A stretch of DNA of 64,000 bases, from the NCBI GenBank assembly GCA_020152595.1, contig JAIGNY010004098.1, positions 237,501-301,500 on the forward strand. Reading direction: 5' to 3'. Shown here one piece after another: positions 43,393 to 53,600 of the stretch (position 1 is its first letter; each line of letters starts with the position of its first letter). The position numbers and the translations under genes are program-made. The notes beneath the pieces were generated by a model. That model searched no databases and had not been told where the DNA came from. It was given only the letters and a program-made list of their open reading frames with translations. The DNA comes from Chiridota heheva. Taxonomy: Eukaryota; Echinodermata; Holothuroidea; Apodida; Chiridotidae.

Positions 43393-44985
43393 ATCTAGCC
43401 CCTGCTACTTTTGCACACATTAACCCAGTAACATCTAGCCCCTGCTACTTTTGCACACATTAACCCAGTAACATCTAGCCCCTGCTACTTTTGCACACAT
43501 TAACCCAGTAACATCTAGCCCCTGCTACTTTTGCACACATTAACCCAGTAACATCTAGCCCCTGCTACTTTTGCACACATTAACCCAGTAACATCTAGCC
43601 CCTGCTACTTTTGCACACATTAACCCAGTAACATCTAGCCCCTGCTACTTTTGCACACATTAACCCAGTAACATCTAGCCCCTGCTACTTTTGCACACAT
43701 TAACCCAGTAACATCTAGCCCTGCTACTTTTGCACACATTAACCCAGTAACATCTAGCCCCTGCTACTTTTGCACACATTAACCCAGTAACATCTAGCCC
43801 CTGCTACTTTTGCACACATTAACCCAATTACATCTAGCCCCTGTTACTTTGGCACACATTATTAACCCAGTAACATCTAGCCCCTGCTACTTTGGCACAC
43901 ATTAACCCAGTAACATCTAGCCCTGCTACTTTTGCACACGTTAACCCAGTAACATCTGGCCCCTGCTACTTTTGCACACATTAACCCAGTAACATCTAGC
44001 CCCTCCTACTTTTGCACACATTGACCCAGTAACATCTAGCCCTGCTACTTTTGCACACATTAACCCAGTAACATCTAGCCTTGCTACTTTTGCACACATT
44101 AACCCAGTAACATCTCGCCCCCGCTACTTTTGCACACATTAACCCAGTAACATCTAGCCCCTGCTACTTCTGCACACATTAAACCCAGTAACATCTAGCT
44201 GCTACTTTTGCACACATTAACCCAGTAACATCTAGCCCCTGCTACTTTTGCGCACATTAACCCAGTAACATCTAGCCCCTGCTACTTTTGCACACATTAA
44301 CCCAGTAACATCTAGCCCCTGCTACTTTTGCACACATTAACCCAGTAACATCTAGCCCCTGCTACTTTTGCACACATTAACCCAGTAACATCTAGCCCCT
44401 GCTACTTGTGCACACATTAACAGAGTAACATCTAGCCTCTGCTACTTTTGCACACATTAACCCAGTAACATCTAGCCCCTGCTACTTTTGCGCACATTAG
44501 GCCAGTAACATCTCACCCCTGCTACTTTTGCACACATTAACCCAGTAACATCAAGCCCCTGCTACTTTTGCACACATTAACCCAGTAATATCTAGCCCCT
44601 GCTACTTTTGCACACATTAACCCAGTAACATCTAGCTTCTGCTACTTTTACACACATTAACCCAGTAACATATAGCCCCTGCTACTTTGGCACGCATTAA
44701 CCCAGTATCATCTAGCCCCTGCTACTTTTGCACACATTAGGCCAGTAACATCTCACTCCTGCTACTTTCGCACACATTAACCCAGTAACATCTAGCCCCT
44801 GCTACGTTTGCACACATTAGGCCAGTAACATCTCACCCCTGCTACTTTTGCACACATTAATCCAGTAACATCTAGCCCCTGCTACTTTTGCACACATTAA
44901 CCCAGTAAAATCTAGCCTCTGCTACTTTGGCACACATTAACCTAGTAACATCTAGCCCCTGCTACTTTGGCACACATTAACCCGA
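43393..44985. repeat. 40-bp minisatellite, about 40 copies
   Basis: The unit is CCCAGTAACATCTAGCCCCT plus GCTACTTTTGCACACATTAA. The left third (43393-43830) is almost perfectly homogeneous, while the right part carries more substitutions and 1-5 base gaps. It ends 120 bp before the sulfotransferase stop codon (minus strand), so it may lie in the 3' UTR. Confidence 0.95.
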
Positions 44986-45105
44986 AACTGTATTTGATGT
45001 CAAACAAAAGACTTCTAGTTGTCACTAGTTACTTTGTTTATATGTTCAACCTTAAAAAGGAAATTTAATGAAGAAAAGATAACTCTTTGCTACCTAAATT
45101 GCTCT

Positions 45106-46371
45106 TCATTTTAACCAATTGAAAAAGCATGTTTGTTCAGCCAATAAGCAAAGTTCATCATTATACGGTCGGTAATAATCTTGCAACTGTTTCAGCACCG
45201 TTTCATTTACCTCAGGATGTTTTCTACCTTTAGTATCATCTGCACACTGATGAAAAGGATGTGCTAAACAATAAAAGTTTTTCTCTTTATCAAAATACAC
45301 CTTTGTATCATCAAAATAAGGGGTTAACCTTAAAACTCTTTCAATCTTTTGTAGAATGCGAACCGGATTAGCAATTAAATCTTCTGTGTTGATAAGATGC
45401 AGTTGTTTCATGGTAAAGACCTTCAACCACCTCTTTAGAAATGTTGAATACTGACCTAGATAAATAAGAGCATTATCTGAGATGACAGCATTGGTTGTTG
45501 AGTTGATGACAGAGGCTTCAAAAGATGCATTATTAAATTTAAAATAATAATCATCCCAAATTCCATGGAAATGGTCCCACCGGCTACTAAACACAGTGCC
45601 CTTTTTGAGCCAAACTTCCTGAAGTTGAACATAATCTGATATAGCTCGTTTAACTGGGTCACTGAGTAAAACAATTAGTTTGGTATTCCTTCCTAGCTCC
45701 TTAGAGATCAATCTTGGTACATCTGTGCGTATAAAATACTTTGGTGTTTTTTCAATTGTGGTCTGATTTACTTTTGAGAACATCATCTGTTGACGGTACC
45801 ATTCGATATCATGATTTTCCATTTTCGGAGATCCAAAATAATGCATTTCTTCATGAATACTGAACACAACATCTGGATGAGATCTCAGGAAAAACTCAAG
45901 AGCACTTGTCCCACATTTCCTGACCCCGATGATTACAGCATCTGGGAGACGTCTATCGCACCTTTTACTTTTTAAAGTTTTCTTTGTAAAAGGAACTGGA
46001 TGGTAAATATTTCCATTTTTGAAATAAAAACACTGTCTATATATGTCTGATGAATTTGTTATATTTGATTTGACAATATTCATATGCGTTGAGCCAATCA
46101 GTTTTATTTTAGAAGTGTTCTTTGGCGATGGTTTTTTAAGTTTTTTAGATGCAGGACGAACATGTTTTGGTTTTGATACCCATAAAGGGGTGTCTTGGAC
46201 AATGGTAGCTTTCTGTTTGCTTATTGTGGGTTGATCATTAAAAAACATCAACTTATGGCTACCTCCCCGGTATAGGAAATAATGGTAGAAGGCGATGAAT
46301 AAGATGACGACGACACAAAATATACCACCTCGTTTTTTGACATTCATGTCTGAAGAGCATTTTCCAGACAT
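45106..46371 (-). CDS. Heparan sulfate 3-O-sulfotransferase-like type II membrane sulfotransferase
   Basis: 421 residues in one coding exon. Type II Golgi layout: short basic cytosolic end, membrane segment at about 17-34 (IFCVVVILFIAFYHYFLY), Lys/Pro-rich stem to about 110, and a sulfotransferase domain at about 144-421. PAPS 5'-phosphosulfate loop: IIGVRKCGTSALEF (147-160). HEEMHYF (173-179, candidate catalytic Glu175), IEKTPKYF (206-213, Lys208), 3'-phosphate site LSDPVKRAISDYVQ (236-249, Ser245), and the family's FYCLAH...CADDTKGRKHPEV with a Cys368-Cys376 pair. The family moves sulfate from PAPS to glucosamine in heparan sulfate. Oddities: KCGTS replaces the usual KGGTR, and Ser237 replaces Arg of the RDP motif, so substrate or activity could differ. 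Several N-glycosylation sites (for example N103, N106, N281). A 3' splice site lies just upstream of the ATG. Confidence 0.85.
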   Translation of the reverse strand: MSGKCSSDMNVKKRGGIFCVVVILFIAFYHYFLYRGGSHKLMFFNDQPTISKQKATIVQDTPLWVSKPKHVRPASKKLKKPSPKNTSKIKLIGSTHMNIVKSNITNSSDIYRQCFYFKNGNIYHPVPFTKKTLKSKRCDRRLPDAVIIGVRKCGTSALEFFLRSHPDVVFSIHEEMHYFGSPKMENHDIEWYRQQMMFSKVNQTTIEKTPKYFIRTDVPRLISKELGRNTKLIVLLSDPVKRAISDYVQLQEVWLKKGTVFSSRWDHFHGIWDDYYFKFNNASFEASVINSTTNAVISDNALIYLGQYSTFLKRWLKVFTMKQLHLINTEDLIANPVRILQKIERVLRLTPYFDDTKVYFDKEKNFYCLAHPFHQCADDTKGRKHPEVNETVLKQLQDYYRPYNDELCLLAEQTCFFNWLK

Positions 46372-46390
46372 AGTTCTGAAAAGAGAGTGA
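46372..46390 (-). promoter_or_regulatory. 3' splice site just upstream of the sulfotransferase ATG
   Basis: On the minus strand the sequence is CACTCTCTTTTCAG followed by AACT and the ATG, a strong pyrimidine tract and AG ending at 46376. The coding exon would start at 46375, four bases before the ATG. This implies an untranslated first exon farther upstream (higher coordinates), which I could not locate. Confidence 0.65.
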
Positions 46391-46969
46391 AATTATGATA
46401 AATTATGAATTCATTTTGTATAATAAAAGTTGACAAGTTAAATCCCATCAAGCCTGGAGGACTTTGAGCTTGTACTTTTACCCGGTTTCTATGGTGCTAA
46501 GCGGATGAGAGTACTTGGCTCTCCTGGATGGGATGGCGGTCCATTGCAGGGAAGCTGGAACTCATTTCACAGCTGAGTAAGTTGGAGCAGCCATGGGATC
46601 AAGTGTCTTGTTCAAGGACACAGCACAGCGCCCTAGACGACATTTGATCCTGGCCCAATGGGCTACTGCACTCCCATTTTGCTGGAATATCTATCTCTAG
46701 GGAGCAGACGCTCCATTCAATAAAAGTTGTCCATAGCAAATTACTTAACTCTGTGATCACATCTTATTATATATGGAACAGCTTAAACCCCAAAAATGAA
46801 AATATGAGCAATTCGGATGCATTCTTTCATTGTACGTTGATTTTCAAGTTTTATGCTAACTCGCATTGCAGATTATAAAATATGTTAAAAAACATGCGCA
46901 TCAATAAATTATAACCTGTTGATAACATTACAGATATGATGCAAAACATGCATTCAATTGCACATTACT
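46391..46969. other. Upstream region of the sulfotransferase gene with a SINE-like element
   Basis: At about 46446-46680 lies a sequence with GGGATGGCGGTCCATTGCAG, CACAGCTGAGTAAGTTGGAG and the near-palindrome AAGTGTCTTGTTCAAGGACA. This text is widespread as short interspersed repeats in marine animal genomes. Its exact family and ends could not be fixed. No exon was identified. Confidence 0.45.
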
Positions 46970-47565
46970 TAGTTTTGAGAATTTCACATAAAGTCTCACC
47001 TACATGACATCACTACCAAACCAATCGGTCACATATACAGACCATAACTCATCTGTGTAATTAAAATGCGTGACATTACCATAAACAATAGGGCACATCT
47101 GCGGACTATGGCCTACCTATGTACCATATATGACATAAACACAACGTGTCGTTCTTGAAATTTCGTGTTTATGAGCTATATGTAGCAAAATCACATTCAG
47201 CCCTGCTCACTACGCATGTTAATGAGATTCAAAATGTTTACACCATAAGCATGTGGACACTAGCTAACAACATTACTATACCAAATATGAAAACCAACTA
47301 GTAGTTGTTGAAATGAGCATTTCAAGATTTTTTACATTAAGGCCCTCCCACTCATTTATATGCATGACATCACCATCAAAAACAATAGGTACATTTACGG
47401 ACCATGGGCTATATGTGTACCACACATGACATGATTCCATCATACTGTTCTTAAGATATCACCAAAATCACTAGAGCAAATCTGTGGACCATGGGCTATC
47501 AGTGTATCACATATGACATTAATCCACCGTGTTGTTCTTGAGATAACGTGTTTACAAGCTAGGCA
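46970..47565 (+). repeat. Second locus of the dispersed family of about 300 bp
   Basis: Contains the same ordered words as 6290-7405: ATGACATCACYACCAAA, GGGCACATCTGCGGACYATG, TATATGACATRAA, GTTCTTGARAT, ACTAGCTAACAACAT and GAGCATTTCAAGATTTT. Two to two and a half units are present, more diverged than at the first locus. It runs directly into the CACGTACATAAACATA repeat at 47566. Confidence 0.7.
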
Positions 47566-49077
47566 TAACATACACACACGTACATAAACATACACACACG
47601 TACATAAACATACACACACGTACATAAACATACACACACATACATAAACACACACACGTACATAAACATACACACACGTACATAAACATACACACACGTA
47701 CATAACCACCCGCACGTACATAACCACCCGCACGTACATAACCACCCGCACGTACATAACCACCCGCACGTACATAACCACCCGCACGTACATAACAACC
47801 ACCGCGTACGCATAACCACCCGCGCATTACGCATAACCACCCGCGACGCATAACCACCCCGCGACGCATAACCACCCCGACGCACATAACCACCCGCGAC
47901 GCATAGCCACCCCGCGATACATAGCCACCCGCGACGTACATAGCCACCCGCGCGTACATAGCCACCCCACGTGCATAGCCACCCGCGACGCATAGCCACC
48001 CGCACGCATAGCCACCCGACGTACATAGCCACCCGCACGTACATAGCCACCCGCACGTACATAGCCACCCGCACGTACATAGCCACCCGCGACGCGCAGC
48101 CACCCGCACGTACATAGCCACCCGCACGTACATAGCCACCACCCGACGCACATAGCGCATAGCCACCCACGCGTAGCCACCACCCACGCATACGCAGCCA
48201 CCCGCTGACGCATAGCCACCCTTGACGCATATAGCCACCCGCACGCAAGCCACCGCACGCGTACGCAACCACCCGCACGCATAACCACCCGCACGCATAG
48301 CCACCCCACCATAGCCACCCGTACGCATAGCCACCCGCTGACGCATATAGCCACCCGCACGTACATAGCCACCCGCACGTACATAGCCACCCGCACGTAC
48401 ATAGCCACCCGCACGTACATAGCCACCCGCACGTACATAGCCACCCGCACGTACATAGCCACCCGCGCATACGCATAGCCACCCGCACGCGTGCATAGCC
48501 ACCCGCACGCATAGCCACCCGCACGCATATAGCCACCCCGCACGCATAGCCACCCGCACGCATAGCCACCCGCACGCATAGCCACCCCGCACGCATAGCC
48601 ACCCGCGACGTGCATAGCCACCCCGACGTATAGCCACCCCGCGCACGCATAGCCACCCGCGTACGCCACCCGCACGCGTACATAACCACCCGCACGCATA
48701 TAACCACCCGCACGTACATAACCACCCGCACGTACGCATAACCACCCGCACGTACATAACCACCCCGCGTACGCATAACCACCCGACGACGCATAACCAC
48801 CCGCACGTACATAACCACCCGCACGTACATAACCACCCGCACGTACATAACCACCCGCACGCATAATAGCCACCCCACGCGCATAACCACCCGCACGTAC
48901 ATACCCACCCGCACGTACATAGCCACCCGCACGTACATAACCACCCGCACGTACATAACCACCCGCACGTACATAACCACCCGCACGTACATAACCACCC
49001 GCACGTACATAACCACCCGCACGTACATAACCACCCGCACGTACATAACCACCCGCACGTACATAACCACCCACACT
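47566..49077. repeat. 18-20 bp satellite, CACGTACATAAACATACACA changing to ACCACCCGCACGTACATA
   Basis: The first 130 bases are about 20-bp CACGTACATAAACATACACA units. The rest is based on an 18-mer, ACCACCCGCACGTACATA, with ATAACC/ATAGCC variants and many small indels (GCGACGC, GCACGCGTG). Minus-strand frames remain open over up to 505 codons (Tyr-Val-Arg-Val, Cys-Gly-Trp-Leu, Arg-Ala-Gly-Gly-Tyr patterns), but only because the repeat lacks stops. Confidence 0.95.
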
Positions 49078-49215
49078 ATCCACCATTTCCTATTGTAGAG
49101 ACTTCTTATTCCTTGTGAAAGCTCGAGGTTCAGTGGTATCTATAATACAGTTAAAACTTTGGGTCATACTTCACGTGTATAAACATTAAGTCAAATCATC
49201 TGCTCACTTCTTAAC

Positions 49216-50505
49216 TTAGGCCTATATTAGGCTGGAGGGAACAAGCCTATATTAGGCTGGAGAACAGGCCTATATTAGGCTAGAGGGGGAGGACAGGCCT
49301 ATATTAGGCTGGAGGGGGGGAGGACAGGCCTATATTAGGCTGGAGGGGACAGGCCTATATTAGGCTGGAGGGGACAGGCCTATATTAGGCTGGAGGGGGG
49401 ACAGGCCTATATTAGTCTGGGGGAAGACAGGCCTATATTAGGCTGGGGGAGGCCTATATAATGCCAGCGGGGACAGGCCTATATTATATTAGGATGGAGG
49501 GGGACAGCCCTATATTATATTAGGCTGGAGGGGATGACCTTTATTAGGCTGGAGGGGAGGACAGGCCTATATTAGGCTGGAGGGGGAGGACAGGCCTATA
49601 TTAGGCTGGAGGGGAGGACAGGCCTATATTAGGCTGGAGGGGACAGGCCTATATTAGGCTGGAGGGGGGACAGGCCTATATTAGGCTGGAGGGGGACAGG
49701 CCTATATTAGTCTGGAGGGGGAAGACAGGCCTATATTAGGCTGGGGAGGCCTATATAATGCCAGCGGGGGACAGGCCTATATTATATTAGGATGGAGGGG
49801 GACAGCCCTATATTATATTAGGCTGGAGGGGATGACCTTTATTAGGCTGGAGGGGGAGGACAGGCCTATATTGGGCTGGAGGGGAGGACAGACCTATATT
49901 AGGCTAGAGGGGAAGGGACAGGCCTATTTTTAGGCTGGGGGGAAGGACAGGCCTATTTTAGGCTGGAGAGGGGACAGACCTATATTAGGCCGAAGGAGGA
50001 GGACAGGCCTCTTTTAGGCTGGGGTGGGGAGGACATGGCCTACATTAGGCCAAAAGGAAGAGGGGGGCGACAGGCCTATATTAGGCTGGAGGGGGAGGAC
50101 AGGCCTCTTTTAGGCTAGGGGAGGACAGGGCCTATATTAGGCCGGAGGGGATAGGGGCGACAGGATATTAGGCTGGAGGGGAAGCACAGGCCTATATTAG
50201 GCTGGAGGGGAGGACGGCTATATTTAGCTGGAGGGGAAGGTTGGACAGACCTATGTTAAGCTGAAACGGGTAAGGACAGACCTATATTAAGTTGGAAGGG
50301 AGGTGGGGGTGGAAGGCAGACCTATATTAAGTTGGAGGAGGTGGGGGAGGGCAGACCTATATTAAGTTGGTGGGGGTAGGATAGACCTATATTAAGCTGG
50401 AGAGGATGTTGGGGGGACAGACCTATATTAAGCTGGAGAGGAGGTTGGGGGGACAGACCTATATTAAGCTGAAGGGGAGGTGGAGGGGGGGAGGACAGGC
50501 CAGGA
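49216..50505. repeat. About 26-30 bp minisatellite (AGGCCTATATTAGGCTGGAG core), about 42 copies
   Basis: The unit is ACAGGCCTATATTAGGCTGG followed by a purine run AGGGG(GA)n of variable length. A block with TAATGCCAGCGG, ATATTATATTAGGATGG and GATGACCTTTATTAGG appears twice, near 49455-49555 and 49755-49850, so a segment of about 300 bp was duplicated. The right end decays into TATATTAAGYTGGAGG units. It abuts an antisense LINE fragment. Confidence 0.93.
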
Positions 50506-50604
50506 AAAGGAGAGATGTGATTTGACAGAGTGTTGTTGGTGGCTCTCTCGTTGCCAAGAATGCCAACGTGGCTGGGAATCCGTTCTGTATAACATCGTAG
50601 GAAC
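50506..50604 (-). pseudogene. Detached 3' part of an antisense LINE RNase H domain
   Basis: The minus-strand translation reads RIPSHVGILGNERATNNTL, the C-terminal RNase H motif (W-I-P-S-H-V-G-I-x-G-N-E-x-A-D). The rest of that RNase H domain lies on the minus strand at 56130-56300, on the far side of LINE copy 3. The two parts are therefore halves of one element split by the insertion of copy 3. Confidence 0.75.
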
Positions 50605-53600
50605 CTCGTGTGTAACGAGAGCAACGTGACATCTGATTTCTTTTTTCTCATACTATTTCGCTTAGTTTTCACTTCACTTTGCACCAATTTTTTTTTTATA
50701 TCTTCATATTTCGGAATTTTCTCTGTGGATGGGCTTCTGTTCTTGGTGAGATCGTTTCTTTTATATTTTCCTTTTTGTTCAGACCAGACTTTCGCGCCTT
50801 TCATTACTAGTACAGCAGTTCTCACATAGTAGTTCCGCGACTTTTTTTCTAGCTGCCCCGGGTCTCTCGGCGCTTGGTTTTTTTTCTTTCATTATGACGA
50901 AGCGCTTGTGTAGTGACCTTGACCCTCCCTCCCCGTGACCCACCTGCTACCTCCATTGACCATTCTTTAACCCCAATTCCAAAAATGTTAATCATACATG
51001 CCACCAACAAGCAAGAAAGCTTTAAAAAAGTTTCTCCCTTCCTCATACATAAAGCGCTCTACAGCCTTGTCAGTACCCTCCCAAGGTCTCTACCCTCAGA
51101 TCCTGCGATCTCCTGGTGCACTGCACCAGAGACACTCAAGCCACCGCCCTCCTCTCCACCAAAACCCTAGCCAACACAGGAATTGACATCACAGTCACCC
51201 CCCATCGTTCCATGAACTCCAGCAAAGGCGTCGTATGCACCAGAGATCCTGCCTACTTATCCGATGATGACCTCGTGGAGGAACTTGCAAGCCAACACGT
51301 TATTGAAGCCCGTCGTCTCGTTCTTAAGAGAGACGAAGCCGAAACACTCACCAATACCATCTTCCTTACTTTCGCCACACCAACTCTCCCCTCCCACATC
51401 ATTGCCGGTTACTTAAGAATCCCAGTCGCCCCATACATTCCCAACCCTCTATGTTGTTATAATTTCCAGAGGTATGGCCACGGGAAAACTTCTGCTCCAG
51501 CCAAGCGCGCTGTGGTAACTGCTGAGCCCCTGACCATGACAGCACCTCTTGCATCAACACCCCACTCTGCACCAATTGTGACGGTAATCACCCAGCCAAC
51601 CATCCCTCCTTTTCCAATGACTGCCCCACCTGGCTTCAGAAAAAACAAATCATAATCCCAACATAACTTACCCAGAGGCCAGGAAGCAATTCCTCGCTTC
51701 CCTTAACACCAAGCCTTCTTACTCGAACATAGTCTCCCCTAACACCAATACCGCCCCCCCTAACACAACTAAAGCTGACTCACAAGCCCAAACCGACCTC
51801 ACCTGGCTCTTCTCACCTAGTCCTAAGCCCATTACCATTGCCAACAACCCAATCACACCAAATACCCACACCACCTCCACTTCTCTCCTCAACCTCCCTT
51901 CCTACTCTTAAGCCCCCGCCACCCCCTACACCAACACCACTAATACCATCATACATCAAACTAAAACCAACCAAGCTAACAATCAAGAAACAACCAACCA
52001 AAAAACAACCAATCAACAAACAACCAATCAACAAACAGCCCACCACCCAAACCCACATGCATGACACTGAAGAGAATACGGATTGTTCGATTACTTCTCG
52101 TCCAATTTTCAAAAACAATCGCTCCCAAAGAAACAGATCAAAAAAACAAAACAAGCCAACTTAGACCCAACAGATCTTCCTCCAGATAACCCCCTGCCTC
52201 CTTATGGTGTGCACCACAAACAATTACAATAACACCCACAGCATCATACAATGGGACGTAAGGAGCCTTAAAGCAAATTCTGAAGAAATTGATCTCCTGG
52301 CCTCCACCTTCAACCGGGTCGTCTTCTGCCTAAAATAAACTTTCTTGAAAACCACCATCCATTACTCCCTCAACAACTTTGCTTTTTATCACAAACATCA
52401 AGTGGACGCCGACAGAGCCTGTGGAGCGTCTCCATTCTCGTTAGACACGATATCCCACAAAGCCCTGTTCATGTGCACACCGACCTTCAGGCCATCCGTA
52501 TATCTATCTCCCTCCAGAAAATGTTCACTCTTTGCAATATCTATCTTCCCCCAACACCAACATTCAACAAACCAGCCTTAACAACCCCATCTCTCAGCAT
52601 CCCACCCCCTTCATGGTGACTTCAACGCTCACAACCCTCTGTGGGGCTCTATTACCACCACCCCCAGAGGCAAAGTCATTGAAAACGCTCGTCAGCACAG
52701 CCTATCCTTGCTCAACACTAACTCCCTGACCTATTTTCATCCTGCCAGGCTCTCTCACCTGTATTGACCTGTCTATCTGTTCCCCTAACATCCTGCCTGA
52801 TTTTAGCTGGAGAGTCACTGCTGACCTCTGTGGTAGTAATCATTACCCTCTTCTTATACACTCCAACTTTCAACCCCCACTGACCACACCCCCAATTGGA
52901 ACCTCGAGAAGGCTGACTGGCCCCTTTTTGAAACCCTCTGTGACTCACACCTCTCCCCCCCCCCCCCTCCATCTCCTCGAGGATGAGGATCCCATGTCAA
53001 ACTTCAGTAATATCCTCATCAACATCGCCACCTGCTCAATTCCCAAAACCTCCAAATCCCAAATCATCCCCCCAACCCCTGGTTCTTTGAGGACTGCAAA
53101 ACTGCCATCAAGAACAGGAAAAGAGCCCTCAGGAACTTCAAAACTAACCCGACCACCCATAACCTCAACCTCTTTCGCATCAGCCGTGCCAAGGCCAGAC
53201 GCACTATCAAGGACAGTAAAACCAACACTTGGGAATAACTTTATCTCTTCTCTTACCACCAACACCCCCACTAAGAAAATTTGGAGAATGGTTAACAGCT
53301 TCTACGGCAGAGTAGGCAAATCTCCCATCTCTCTTGGTATGGTGACCTTCTCATCGCAAAACACAGACATTGTTAACCACCTCGCTGCCTCTTTCAGCAA
53401 CATCTCGTCCTCAACCAACTACTCCAATGCTTTTAAAACCAAAAAAGCTGGCGATGAAGCCCGGAAAATCACTTTTCCCTCCGACAACTCCGAAAGCTAC
53501 AACATCCCTCTCACCCTTTCTAAATTAAACCAAGCCATCCATGACGCTGGCTGCACTAACTAAGGGCCCAGATAACATCCCCTACCAGTTCCTAAAACAC

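Noticed and set aside
43393..44985. CRISPR-like array of regular 40-bp repeats
   Set aside because: Repeats are directly tandem with no unique spacers, no cas genes, and the context is eukaryotic.
47559..49086. Very long minus-strand open frames (up to 505 codons)
   Set aside because: They are translations of an 18-bp satellite without stops in several frames at once. There are no domains and the amino acid pattern is purely periodic.
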